A stretch of DNA of 64,000 nt from Dongshaea marina (GTDB lineage Bacteria > Pseudomonadota > Gammaproteobacteria > Enterobacterales > Aeromonadaceae), in contig NZ_CP028897.1 in the NCBI RefSeq assembly GCF_003072645.1, forward strand, positions 2,555,658 through 2,619,657. Direction: 5' to 3'. Position 1 is the stretch's first letter; each line of letters opens with the position of its first letter. A program made the position numbers and the translations under genes. This document shows, piece after piece, positions 55,351 through 64,000 of the stretch. The notes beneath the pieces were generated by a model. The model was not told the DNA's origin. It ran no database searches and saw nothing but the letters and a program-made list of their open reading frames with translations.

Positions 55351-55408
55351 CCCAATCGCCTGGGCTCTTATAATGGGCCCAGTTTAGACCATTAACGAGG
55401 ATAGTCAC

Positions 55409-56161
55409 ATGAGACAACCATTGGTTATGGGAAATTGGAAGCTAAACGGCACCAAGGCCTCTGTAGAAGCGCTGATCAAGGGACTGGTTGATCCCGCAGC
55501 AAATGCAAGTAATGTCACCGTTGCTGTTTGCCCTCCGGCAGTTTTTCTCGATCAGGTTGAACGTCTGACCCAGGGAACTGCAATCAAGTTTGGCTCTCAA
55601 GACGCCGATATTCATGAAAACGGTGCCTTCACCGGTGAAAACTCCCCTGTCACGCTCAAAGAGTTCGGCTGTACTTATGCCTTAGTTGGCCACAGTGAGC
55701 GCCGTACCCTGCATGCTGAAAGCGATCAGGTTATTGCTGAAAAATATGCGGCAGTACAAAAAGGTGGTCTGCTGCCTGTTCTGTGTATCGGTGAAACTCT
55801 GGAGCAGTTTGAAGCAGGTCAAACCAACCAGGTGGTTGAAACTCAGCTCAAAGCGGTTATCGATCGCAATGGCGTTGAGTCTCTGGCTGATGCCGTCATC
55901 GCCTACGAGCCTGTCTGGGCTATCGGCACCGGCAAGACCGCGACTCCTGAGATCGCTCAGAACGTTCACGCCCACATCCGTAACTATCTGAAAGGTTTCA
56001 ACGCTGAGATCGCCGCTAAGGTTCAGATCCTCTATGGTGGCTCGGTGAAGGGAGCAAACGCCAAAGGCCTGTTCGGTATGGAAGATATCGACGGGGCCCT
56101 GGTTGGTGGTGCTTCCCTGCAGGCAGATGAGTTTGCCAGCATCATCGAAGGTGCGAAGTAA
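55409..56161 (+). CDS. tpiA: Triosephosphate isomerase
   Basis: Interconverts dihydroxyacetone phosphate and glyceraldehyde 3-phosphate in glycolysis. 250 residues, the usual length. Catalytic Lys in GNWKLNG (about 11), His in ALVGHSERR (about 95) and Glu in AYEPVWAIGTGK (about 167), then phosphate-binding ILYGGSVKG and LVGGASL. Start ATG preceded by GAGG. A classic terminator ends it, and pfkA follows about 350 bases downstream, so two glycolytic genes lie side by side as separate units. Confidence 0.97.
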   Translation: MRQPLVMGNWKLNGTKASVEALIKGLVDPAANASNVTVAVCPPAVFLDQVERLTQGTAIKFGSQDADIHENGAFTGENSPVTLKEFGCTYALVGHSERRTLHAESDQVIAEKYAAVQKGGLLPVLCIGETLEQFEAGQTNQVVETQLKAVIDRNGVESLADAVIAYEPVWAIGTGKTATPEIAQNVHAHIRNYLKGFNAEIAAKVQILYGGSVKGANAKGLFGMEDIDGALVGGASLQADEFASIIEGAK

Positions 56162-56186
56162 TCTGCTGCCCATAAGTGCAAGCCAT

Positions 56187-56216
56187 AATGGAGCCCCGCC
56201 GGGCTCCATTTTTTTT
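56187..56216 (+). terminator. Rho-independent terminator of tpiA
   Basis: AATGGAGCCC and GGGCTCCATT form a 10-bp stem with a tetraloop, followed by a run of T. Confidence 0.93.
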
Positions 56217-56508
56217 ATAACTCAATGCAAATCGTGATTTTTTTGCTATGCTCTTCAACCGGAACCAGTGGACCGAATGCAGAAATAAGATAAAAAACAG
56301 CCAGAAGCAGCAACAGAGTCGGCACTGAAACAGTTTGTAACTGTCGCAACAGGTGAGTTCACTCGTAAAATACACACAAAATCTCACTGCGACATATACT
56401 CACAACTAGAACTCATTTTTTAGTCAGTGAAAGAATTTATGCTCTGGATGGAGATCGTGAGCAAACAGCTTTTTACAACTTATAAATCAAAACATTTAGA
56501 GGCACACT

Positions 56509-57471
56509 ATGGTTAAGAAAATTGGAATCCTAACCAGTGGCGGTGACGCGCCAGGAATGAATGCAGCGGTTCGTTCCGTTGTTCGCACAGCTCTGCATAA
56601 TGATCTGGAAGTTTACGGTGTCTATGAAGGCTACCAGGGTCTGCATGAGGATAATATCGTTAAACTCGGCCGCCACAGCGTCTCAGACGTGATCAATCGT
56701 GGTGGTACCTTCCTGGGCTCAGCCCGCTTTCCTGAATTCAAAGAAGAAAAGGTACGCCTAGAGGCGATCGATAACCTGAAGAAGCATGGCATTGATGCTC
56801 TGGTGGTGATCGGTGGTGATGGCTCCTACATGGGGGCGAAGAAACTGACCGAGATGGGTTACCCCTGTATCGGTCTGCCCGGAACCATAGATAATGACAT
56901 CGCAGGCACCGACTACACCATCGGCTTCGACACTGCCCTGAACGTGGTGGTTGATGCGGCCGATCGCCTGCGCGATACCTCATCTTCCCATAACCGGATC
57001 TCAATCATTGAGATCATGGGTCGCTACTGTGGCGATCTTACCATGAGCGCTGCCGTAGCCTCTGGTGCCGAATATGTGGTGGTTCCAGAGCGCGGACTGG
57101 ATAAAGAGAGCCTGATCCGCCAGATCGATAACGGGATCCACAAGGGCAAAAAGCACGTCATTATCGCCATCTGTGAGCACATCACCGATGTCAATGAACT
57201 GGCCAAAGAGATTGAATCGGCCACCGGCCGTGAAACCCGCTCAACCATCCTGGGGCATATCCAGCGAGGTGGAACTCCAACAGCCCGCGATCGGATCATG
57301 GCAAGCCGTATGGGTGCCTTTGCGGTTCAGCTCCTACTGGAGGGCCAGGGCGGTCGCTGCGTTGGCTTGCAACATAACAAGCTGGTTCACCATGACATTA
57401 TCGATTGCCTGGAGAACATGAAGCGCCCCTTCAACGAAGAGCTCTATCAGCTCTCAACCGTACTGTTCTGA
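56509..57471 (+). CDS. pfkA: ATP-dependent 6-phosphofructokinase I
   Basis: Commits fructose 6-phosphate to glycolysis using ATP. 320 residues as in E. coli PfkA. Motifs: [12 protein letters not shown] (ATP), [12 protein letters not shown], catalytic [31 protein letters not shown] and [13 protein letters not shown]. The 290-base region upstream is AT-rich with no gene. Relatives are inhibited by phosphoenolpyruvate and activated by ADP; the allosteric residues lie in conserved surroundings here. Two hairpins follow the stop. Confidence 0.97.
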   Translation: MVKKIGILTSGGDAPGMNAAVRSVVRTALHNDLEVYGVYEGYQGLHEDNIVKLGRHSVSDVINRGGTFLGSARFPEFKEEKVRLEAIDNLKKHGIDALVVIGGDGSYMGAKKLTEMGYPCIGLPGTIDNDIAGTDYTIGFDTALNVVVDAADRLRDTSSSHNRISIIEIMGRYCGDLTMSAAVASGAEYVVVPERGLDKESLIRQIDNGIHKGKKHVIIAICEHITDVNELAKEIESATGRETRSTILGHIQRGGTPTARDRIMASRMGAFAVQLLLEGQGGRCVGLQHNKLVHHDIIDCLENMKRPFNEELYQLSTVLF

Positions 57472-57474
57472 TCC

Positions 57475-57500
57475 ATAGGCCCGGCCTGGGCCGGGCCTAT
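57475..57500 (+). terminator. GC-rich hairpin after pfkA
   Basis: ATAGGCCCGG and CCGGGCCTAT, a 10-bp perfect stem 3 bases after the stop. No T run. Confidence 0.6.
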
Positions 57501-57540
57501 GCTCTGTTGACGTTTTCAGGCCAGGAAACGTCAACAGAGC
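57501..57540. repeat. Second perfect hairpin, between pfkA and the exporter gene
   Basis: GCTCTGTTGACGTTT and AAACGTCAACAGAGC, 15 bp without mismatch around TCAGGCCAGG, abutting the first hairpin. No T run, so an operator or an RNA-stability element is possible. Confidence 0.6.
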
Positions 57541-57598
57541 CTATATTCCCCCAAGCATTTTCACTATACTGGGTCATCCCCCGTTGTGAGACTCGGAT

Positions 57599-58315
57599 AT
57601 GCCTGATCCACAGCTGCTGCTCATCGCCAGCCTCATCACTCTGCTCGGCGCCTTTATTCAAAGTGCCATCGGCTTTGGTATGGCAATCGTCGCCGCGCCT
57701 GTGCTCTTTTATCTTGATCCACAGTTGATCCCTGCCCCACTGATCTGTGCGGCCCTGGCCAGCTGTGCCCTGAATATCTGGCGATTTCGCCACGCCCTGT
57801 CGATGAAGGGGCTCTATTGTGCCATTGGCTGGAGAATTCCCGGGACGATCGTCGGGGGTCTACTGCTGACGGTAGTCTCACAACGCATGCTCGGCCTGAT
57901 GATCGCCCTGATGATTGGCATTGGGGTGGCAATAAGCCTGCTGCGCCTTTCGGTCAAGGCCACCCCGCTTAACATGGGGATCGCCGGATTTCTCTCGGGT
58001 GTGATGGGAACCAGCACCTCGATTGGCGGCCCTCCTATGGCGCTGGTGATGCAATCGGAGCAAGCCAATGCCATTCGTGCCAATCTGGCCAGCTTCTTTT
58101 TTATCAGCTGTGTGCTGTCACTTCTGATGCTCAGTTATACCGGCCATTTCGATGGCAAACTTGCTCTGTGGGGACTGGCCTTGATCCCCCCAGCACTATT
58201 AGGCAACGCTCTCGCCTATCTGGTGGTAGAGCGGATCTCTCCCAAGCTTCTTCACTATGCCACCATAAGCCTGTGTAGTATTGCCATGATCAGCATCCTG
58301 GTCCAGAGTGCCTAA
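57599..58315 (+). CDS. TauE/SafE family membrane exporter
   Basis: 238-residue membrane protein with seven to eight helices. TauE/SafE pattern: repeated halves with LLGAFIQSAIGFGMAIVAAPVL near the N-terminus and GFLSGVMGTSTSIGGPPMALVMQ in the second half. Relatives export sulfite, sulfoacetate or other organosulfur anions; substrate unknown. Ribosome site weak. A second TauE/SafE protein is encoded at 61968-62771, with different sequence. Confidence 0.82.
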   Translation: MPDPQLLLIASLITLLGAFIQSAIGFGMAIVAAPVLFYLDPQLIPAPLICAALASCALNIWRFRHALSMKGLYCAIGWRIPGTIVGGLLLTVVSQRMLGLMIALMIGIGVAISLLRLSVKATPLNMGIAGFLSGVMGTSTSIGGPPMALVMQSEQANAIRANLASFFFISCVLSLLMLSYTGHFDGKLALWGLALIPPALLGNALAYLVVERISPKLLHYATISLCSIAMISILVQSA

Positions 58316-58412
58316 ATATCCAGCTGTCAGCACACAAATAGTACTTCTCCTCTATACCTGATGCTTTAAGCCTGATACATATGAGAGGTGTCAAATCGCT
58401 AAGGAGGAGCCG

Positions 58413-59114
58413 ATGCGTCTTGGGATCTTAGATTGTGATCATATTGATGATCGAGAGAGTAATTATGGGGATTACTACTCCGAACGCTTTATTAAATGCC
58501 TCAAGCCGCGCCTGGCTGGCTGGACTTATTCAAGCTACCGGGCGATTGACGGTGAGTTGCCCTCTAGCCTAAGCGAGTGTGATGCCTGGCTCCTAACCGG
58601 GAGTCGCTATGATGCCTATGGTGATATCCCCTGGATCAGTGCCCTGAGTCGTTTTGTCGAGGAGGCTATCAATGCTGGTCACAAGATGGTCGGTGTCTGC
58701 TTTGGCCACCAGCTACTGGCCCAGGCCCTCGGAGGCCGGGTTGCCCCTTCCGAGTGTGGCTGGCAACTGGGCGTCCAGCATTATCAATTGCTGGCAAGTC
58801 GCCCCTGGATGTCAGGCGATGTTGAAACCCTGACTCTGCCGGTGGCCCATCAGGATCAGGTACAAAAGCTGCCTCAGGAAGCCAGTCTCCTTGCCCAAGG
58901 CGAATGCTGCCCCCACTTTATCTATGAATATCGCAATCAGATCCTCGGGATCCAGGGACACCCGGAGTTTGATCCGGCCTATCTTGAGATCCTGCTTGAT
59001 AAGCTTTCAGATAAACTCACCCCGGAGCAACGTGAGCGAGGCCTGGCTTCTCTGGCCAACCCAAGGCTTGATTGTGAAAGGGTGCTCGACTGGATAGCAA
59101 ACTTCCTGCGTTAA
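58413..59114 (+). CDS. Class I glutamine amidotransferase-like protein
   Basis: 233 residues of the GMP-synthase-type amidotransferase fold. Nucleophile Cys in VGVCFGHQLLAQALGG (about 95), and His and Glu of the triad in GIQGHPEFDP (about 185). The oxyanion strand TGSRYDAYGD precedes. Stand-alone members of this group include gamma-glutamyl hydrolases and transferases acting on polyamines or on odd amino-acid adducts; the substrate is open. A strong TAAGGAGGAG site precedes the ATG. Confidence 0.82.
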   Translation: MRLGILDCDHIDDRESNYGDYYSERFIKCLKPRLAGWTYSSYRAIDGELPSSLSECDAWLLTGSRYDAYGDIPWISALSRFVEEAINAGHKMVGVCFGHQLLAQALGGRVAPSECGWQLGVQHYQLLASRPWMSGDVETLTLPVAHQDQVQKLPQEASLLAQGECCPHFIYEYRNQILGIQGHPEFDPAYLEILLDKLSDKLTPEQRERGLASLANPRLDCERVLDWIANFLR

Positions 59115-59122
59115 GGTGCAGG

Positions 59123-59314
59123 CTAGAGCATTTTCCGGATAAATGGGTTCACTCTCCATACGAGCCGCTTCGACTTTGAATGCTGACACGCAAGTCACAT
59201 CCATGTTGCTCTACTGCAGCATCCTTGCTGCAGAAGGTCAGCTTAACAAAGCTCAAAGCTGCGCTTGAATTTGATGGGACGAATAGCGACCCTGATTAAG
59301 TCAAAAATGCTCTA
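59123..59314. repeat. Terminal-inverted-repeat element, copy 2 (opposite orientation)
   Basis: 192-bp copy with ends CTAGAGCATTTT and AAAAATGCTCTA, inverted relative to the copy at 53425-53684 and lacking its inner 70 bases. No coding capacity. Confidence 0.75.
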
Positions 59315-59555
59315 AGTGTCGTTTGATTCAGCCTGGATTTATAGCTCGATAGAGCTGAGTCAATTAGGAGCTGCTCACCCGCTATCCATGCTGTTGAACT
59401 TAAGGCTCGCAGCTTGGCTCATGATCAACAATTCTGATATGCGGCAAAAATATCTGGCCGCGTCCCTCCCCCGTCACTGAGAGCCGAGGCTAGTCGTTCA
59501 ACGTTCTTTTTTCGAGACCGGATGTCGAGCTGCGTAGTTCTGTGGAGGAGTGAAG

Positions 59556-59692
59556 TTGCTCCCAGAGCAAGGTAACGCGAGATAGGGTGAAAGTACCCCC
59601 AGGGTAATAGAACGAGAAGCAGGATGCTGAACTGGGAGAGATGACCGAGGGTGGTCATCATCGAGCTGGAGAGGTTTATCAGGGTTGATAAA
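59556..59692 (+). repeat. Structured intergenic repeat, copy B
   Basis: TTGCTC / GAGCAA hairpin, GAGAAGCAGG-TGCTGAACTGGGA core, GATGACC / GGTCATC with loop GAGGGT, then TTTATC / GATAAA with loop AGGGTT. Confidence 0.55.
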
Positions 59693-59848
59693 TTCACAGT
59701 ACGAGGCGAGTTTTTGATTACTTTTGGCGATACAAAAGTAATGTGCTGCCAACACGCCAGCGATTATTCAGCAAAGCTGAAAATCATAGCACTGAGATAA
59801 GAAGCTTAGGCTCTTTGACATAAGTTACGTCATCAGAGCCTAACAGTA

Positions 59849-61854
59849 CTAGCTATTTCGGATCACCAGCTTCTGCAGCTGCTGCACCTGGTCACGCAGG
59901 GCCGCAGCCTGCTCAAACTCCAACAGCTTGGCATGTTCAAACATCTGCCGCTCCAGTTTATCGATTTCGGCCAGTAGTTTATTGGCAGGCATCTGCCGGT
60001 AACGTCCCATGGCGCTGGCACTCTCTTTTTTAGCGCGAGCCTCATCGCTGGAGTCGCCGACATCCATCACATCGGTGACCCGCTTGTTGAGCCCTTTGGG
60101 GGTGATTCCATGCTCGTCATTATAGGCTTGCTGCAATTCACGACGGCGATCCGTCTCATCCATCGATTGGCGCATCGAATCGGTCACACGGTCGGCATAG
60201 AGGATCACCTTACCATTGATGTTACGGGCCGCCCGGCCAATGGTCTGGATCAATGAGCGGGTCGAGCGCAAAAAGCCCTCCTTATCCGCATCAAAGATCC
60301 CCACCAGCGAAACCTCCGGCATATCCAAGCCTTCACGGAGCAGGTTGATCCCAACCAGTACATCAAAGTGACCCAGCCTGAGATCGCGAATGATCTCAAC
60401 CCGCTCCACCGTCTCTATGTCTGAATGAAGATAACGCACCCTCACACCATGCTCGGCCAGATACTCGGTGAGATCTTCTGCCATTCTTTTGGTCAATGTG
60501 GTTACCAGTACCCGCTCATCACACTCCACCCGGATTCGGATCTCGGAGAGCAGATCGTCCACCTGGGTCGATGCCGGTCGAACCTCGATTTGAGGATCCA
60601 ACAGCCCGGTAGGACGGATCAGCTGCTCAATGACCTCATCACCACTGAGCTCCATCTCATAGGGGCCCGGTGTCGCCGACACAAACACCGCCTGGGGCAT
60701 CTGGGCCTCGAACTCTTCAAAGCGCATCGGCCGGTTATCCAGAGCCGAAGGCAGGCGAAAGCCGTATTCAACCAGGGTCTCTTTACGTGAGCGATCCCCC
60801 TTATACATGGCTCCCAGCTGAGGTACGGTCACATGGGATTCATCAATGATGAGAAGCCCATCATCGGGAAGGTAATCAAACAGGGTCGGTGGTGGCTCGC
60901 CGGGAGCCCGGCCAGAGAGATAGCGTGAGTAGTTCTCAATTCCGGAGCAATAACCAAGCTCCTGCATCATCTCAATATCATACTGGGTACGCTCCCGAAG
61001 ACGTTGCTCCTCAACCAGCTTGTTGGCCGATAGAAGCTGCTGACGGCGCTCGGCAAGCTCCTCCTTAATTGACTCGATGGCATTTAAGATCGTGTCACGG
61101 GGGTCACATAGTGGGTCTTAGGGTAGATAGTAAAGCGGGCAATCTTCTGCTCCACCTTACCGGTCAGGGGATCAAACAGGCTGAGCTGCTCTATCTCATC
61201 GTCAAAAAGCTCAATCCGCACCGCTTCACGTTCCGATTCTGCCGGGAAGATATCAATCACCTCACCGCGTACCCTGAAGGTGCCCCGCTCAAAGGCGGTG
61301 TCATTTCGCTTGTATTGAAGCTCAGCCAGACGCCTGAGCATCTGCCGCTGCTCCAACGTATCCCCGACCCTCAGGTGCAGCATCATTTTCAGATAGGAGT
61401 CCGGATCCCCCAGACCATAAATCGCTGAGACCGAAGCCACGATCACCACATCACGGCGCTCCAGCAGCGCCTTAGTGGCGGACAAACGCATCTGCTCAAT
61501 GTGATCATTCACCGAGGCATCTTTTTCAATAAAGGTGTCGCTGCTGGGGACGTAAGCTTCCGGCTGATAGTAGTCATAATAAGAGACAAAATATTCCACC
61601 GCATTGCGCGGAAAGAACTCTTTCATCTCACCGTAGAGCTGGGCCGCCAGTGTCTTATTGGGAGCCAGGATCATGGTCGGGCGCCCGAGATTGGCAATCA
61701 CATTGGCCATGGTGAAGGTCTTTCCCGATCCCGTCACCCCCAACAGGGTTTGGTGGGCCAGGCCATTATCCATCCCCTCACACAAACGCGCGATCGCCCC
61801 GGGCTGATCGCCTGCCGGCTCAAACTGACTGGTTAACTCAAACTGCCGCTCCAT
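59849..61854 (-). pseudogene. uvrB: Excinuclease ABC subunit UvrB, one frame break
   Basis: Damage-verification helicase of nucleotide excision repair, working with UvrA and UvrC. About 670 residues once joined. N-terminal [20 protein letters not shown], Walker [14 protein letters not shown], the beta-hairpin [12 protein letters not shown], then [20 protein letters not shown] box (IIDESHVT), helicase motifs ending QTIGRAARN, and the C-terminal UVR helix ([11 protein letters not shown]). Frames join if GGGGG at 61099-61103 is read as six G, giving [22 protein letters not shown]. The start follows GGAGTGAGG. I saw no LexA box in the upstream 110 bases. Confidence 0.93.
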
Positions 61855-61967
61855 CCTCACTCCAACTGCCCCACCCGAAACTTTTTATTGTGAATCGATT
61901 GAGCAGGGAGAGCAAGGTAAATCCCGGGAAACATCCCTGTTATCTTTGTCCACCGGTAAAGCTAAAT

Positions 61968-62771
61968 TTACAACAGCTGGTTCACCATAATCGCAAGATT
62001 GGCTGCAATTACCAGCAGGAACAGGCTATAGGTATGCTTATCACTTATCTTATGGCTGAGGTTCACCCCGACTCGACTACCAAGAAACCCACCCACTGCA
62101 ATCATCAAAACAGCGGGAACAAAAATATAGCCAAGGGCGTAATGCACCTGAGGCGCCAGAGTCTGCTCTACAAATACGTAATTTAACAGTGCAGTAAAAG
62201 CCGTTACCGCCGAAAGTATTGAAGCCTGAGCCGCTGATTGGCGCATGCTTATCCCATGAAACTTAAGGAAAGGATTCACAAACAATGCTGTCCCTCCACC
62301 ACTCATAGAGCCAAAAAATCCTGCAACAAGCCCAAGTAAGTTGCCTGGTAACACATGAGGCAATCTGTGCCTATGCTCTTTGCCTCTACCCAGCTTACTG
62401 AGCACTGATTTTCCCAGCACCAGCAGGGTAAAACAGATAAAAAAACACTTCAGATAATAACCAGAGATATGGACCCCCAACCAGCTGCCCAGGACTCCAC
62501 CCACAGCAACCCCAATCACCAACCGCCTGGTTGTCTGAAGCTGTAGATCACCACCGGAGGCTCTATTCCAGCTCGAGCTGATAGAGTTCAGCAATACCCC
62601 TCCCAGGCAGGTAGCAACCGCAAAATGCATCACGGCCCCTTGTGGAATAGTGAGCATAGGTAAGATAACAACCAACAAGGGGATCCCGACCATGGCTCCC
62701 CCAAGTCCAAGCAGCCCGGAAAAAAAGCCGCATAACAGGCCTGTGATAGCAAGCAAAATAAAAGGAACCAA
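61968..62771 (-). CDS. TauE/SafE family membrane exporter (YfcA-like)
   Basis: 267-residue protein with eight predicted helices. Two family half-motifs: LLCGFFSGLLGLGGAMVGIPLLV near the N-terminus and LVAGFFGSMSGGGTALFVNPFL in the second half, with loop PHVLPGN. Probable anion exporter (sulfite or related); substrate unknown. The start is TTG, 7 bases after AGAGG, since no ATG lies in the right place. It is transcribed towards uvrB. Confidence 0.85.
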   Translation of the reverse strand: MVPFILLAITGLLCGFFSGLLGLGGAMVGIPLLVVILPMLTIPQGAVMHFAVATCLGGVLLNSISSSWNRASGGDLQLQTTRRLVIGVAVGGVLGSWLGVHISGYYLKCFFICFTLLVLGKSVLSKLGRGKEHRHRLPHVLPGNLLGLVAGFFGSMSGGGTALFVNPFLKFHGISMRQSAAQASILSAVTAFTALLNYVFVEQTLAPQVHYALGYIFVPAVLMIAVGGFLGSRVGVNLSHKISDKHTYSLFLLVIAANLAIMVNQLL

Positions 62772-63062
62772 TATAAAACCTCTGATGACAAAAGTTTCTT
62801 GTGTTATACACCAATGGGTTCGGACTTAATGAGACCTGAGCTCAATGGCTAGCTGATTTAGATAAAGGTATCGGGAGGGATGTGTCTGGCTCCACCCAAA
62901 TACCACAGGCTGCGCGCTCCTAGGAGGATACCTTCAGAAAAAACGTGTCGAAGGCGATGTGCCACGACATACTGCCTACGTCTGGGCCAGCAACTAAAGA
63001 GTCACCTCATAAATTACAGAAGTCAGAAAACAGCGACGCCAGCCTTAGAGGAAATAACTGAT

Positions 63063-63242
63063 TTAAGGATGCTCGCTCACCTGCAAGGCTCTTGAAATTT
63101 TACTCCGCTCCTTCATATAACGTTTTCCTTCAAACCCTGCATCTTTTAAACACCGACACATATCTTCATAGATCATGATCCTGGATGCCGTATCGACCCG
63201 CTCTCCGAGCTTACTTAGCCAGGCATATTGATGAAATCCCAT
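63063..63242 (-). CDS. Small conserved protein, paralogue of 11883-12074
   Basis: 59 residues starting MGFHQYAWLSKLGER, with AAAGGAG 7 bases ahead, which fixes the start over an upstream ATG. It shares WLSxLxER...SR-(I/L)...EDMCRCL(K/R)DAG with the other copy. The C-terminal half is a charged, lysine/arginine-rich helix. Soluble, unknown function. The same composition and length in two separate places suggests a small gene family in this genome. Confidence 0.65.
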   Translation of the reverse strand: MGFHQYAWLSKLGERVDTASRIMIYEDMCRCLKDAGFEGKRYMKERSKISRALQVSEHP

Positions 63243-63701
63243 ATCTTGCTCCTTTGTTCTGCTCATTTCTGAATCTCATTCCAAGTTAAATTTATCGATT
63301 GAGCCACAAAATTTTCACTTCAAACAAAGTAGCATCCTTAAAAAATAGATCTACAAACTCACAATTAAAATGATCCACTTCAAATAAAATGAGCACCGAG
63401 GCATCACCCGTTAAGTCACACCTCTCGTACTACTTCTCGTTCTCTGATGAATACATTTCAGAGTAGATTATTAATGCGATAACGATACATCCTGACACCC
63501 AGGGGAACAGCCCGTCGCTGTTTCCTAAATCCGAGCTTGATATTGAATGCCCCCACCGAGATTCGGTATATATGACATACATCACAAATAATGATCAAGT
63601 CTTGAGTTTCATCGGTAAATAACTAGCATTAACCGGCTCAAGTTAAGAGCAGCCGCTCTGACTTTATTCTTTTCATACAGCTCTACGGAGTAGCTCGACA
63701 C
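63243..63701. other. Upstream region of the exported protein gene
   Basis: 460 AT-rich bases without a gene. A CTTGAG / CTCAAG inverted repeat (63601-63642) lies about 60 bases before the next gene. No promoter could be set with confidence. Confidence 0.3.
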
Positions 63702-64000
63702 ATGACTCATAGATTCTTGGTGAGTGCTTTTATGCTCTCTCTTACAAGCTTGTGCCTGCCCGCTTATGCAAGTTCAGGGGGCGGATTAGATGTCATGGGC
63801 CTTAATGCCTACTGGCCCTATGGGAAAACCCTATTCGCCAAAGAAGTGGCGAATAATAGTGACAGAACTTTATTTTTAAAGGCCAAGCTCTACAGCGCAA
63901 ACTTCACCAAGGCAAATGCCCGGGGCAAAGAGAAGGACACACCGTTAACCCTCAATGAGCAGGTGATGAGCATCTCCCTGCTTAACCCTGAACTGATCGT
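63702..64000 (+). CDS. Exported fimbrial-chaperone-like protein (5' part, cut by the window edge)
   Basis: First 99 codons of a gene that runs off the window. Signal peptide MTHRFLVSAFMLSLTSLC...AYA (about 1-23). The mature start (GLDVMGLNAYWPYGKTLFAKEVANNSDRTLFLKAKLY) has the layout of N-terminal domains of periplasmic pilus chaperones, where a strand is followed by a V.NNSD turn. A fimbrial or related assembly locus may continue to the right. CGGAG lies about 11 bases ahead of the ATG. Confidence 0.6.
   Translation, partial: MTHRFLVSAFMLSLTSLCLPAYASSGGGLDVMGLNAYWPYGKTLFAKEVANNSDRTLFLKAKLYSANFTKANARGKEKDTPLTLNEQVMSISLLNPELI

Larger units (their letters stand above)
59115..59848. other. Gene-free stretch packed with repeats
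   Basis: Holds terminal-inverted-repeat element copy 2 (59123-59314), structured repeat copy B (59556-59692) and a hairpin ATTACTTTTG / CAAAAGTAAT (59717-59742). No supportable gene; short frames lack ribosome sites. Confidence 0.5.

Noticed and set aside
61855-61967. LexA box upstream of uvrB
   Set aside because: No CTGT-N8-ACAG seen in the upstream gap.

Overview
The window looks like chromosome of a marine or chitin-associated gammaproteobacterium near the Aeromonadales/Vibrionales (inference). Recognisable markers are a Tus replication-fork trap protein, the rmf / DUF3466 / uup / rlmL block, cmoM next to elyC, tpiA and pfkA, a Tsx-type porin, exonuclease I, UvrB, a tandem initiator-tRNA cluster and a GH19 chitinase.

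Layout. 0-6 kb: an asparaginase with an altered active-site motif, an AEC transporter, tus, a small unknown gene and a secreted chitinase. 6-12 kb: an inositol-phosphatase-type enzyme, then a potassium group (ktrA, ktrB, kdpE) with a Bcr/CflA-type exporter. 12.6-20.7 kb: a minus-strand signalling operon (AEC transporter, periplasmic binding protein, hybrid histidine kinase, response regulator with GGDEF and EAL domains). It starts at a clear sigma70 promoter and a c-di-GMP-I (GEMM) riboswitch, so c-di-GMP should control an operon whose last gene can make or degrade c-di-GMP. 20.9-23.5 kb: sgrR diverging from an unlisted 50-codon gene that resembles sgrT, coupled to a glyoxalase-fold gene. 23.6-34.6 kb: an AT-richer adhesin island with a 2.4-kresidue inverse autotransporter adhesin carrying ten near-identical repeats, and a LuxR-type regulator and phosphorelay kinase beside it. 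35-41 kb: aromatic amino-acid permease, binding protein, aromatic aminotransferase, sbcB and rmf. 41-48 kb: DUF3466, uup, rlmL and a Tsx-like porin. 49.5-50.8 kb: four tandem tRNA-fMet genes followed by a decaying 93-bp array built from the 3' half of the same tRNA. 51-64 kb: diguanylate cyclase, ynjH-like gene, marC, cmoM, elyC, tpiA, pfkA, two TauE/SafE exporters, an amidotransferase, uvrB, and the start of an exported chaperone-like protein at the window edge.

Sequence quality. Ten reading-frame breaks occur in seven genes (ktrB, the exporter, the hybrid kinase three times, sgrR, uup, rlmL twice, uvrB). Every one is repaired by adding a single G/C to a G or C run. This points to under-called homopolymers rather than gene decay.

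Non-coding structure worth attention: the riboswitch, the tRNA-derived array, a terminal-inverted-repeat element in two opposed copies, a family of intergenic hairpins whose arms co-vary, and a possible small RNA beside the adhesin kinase.
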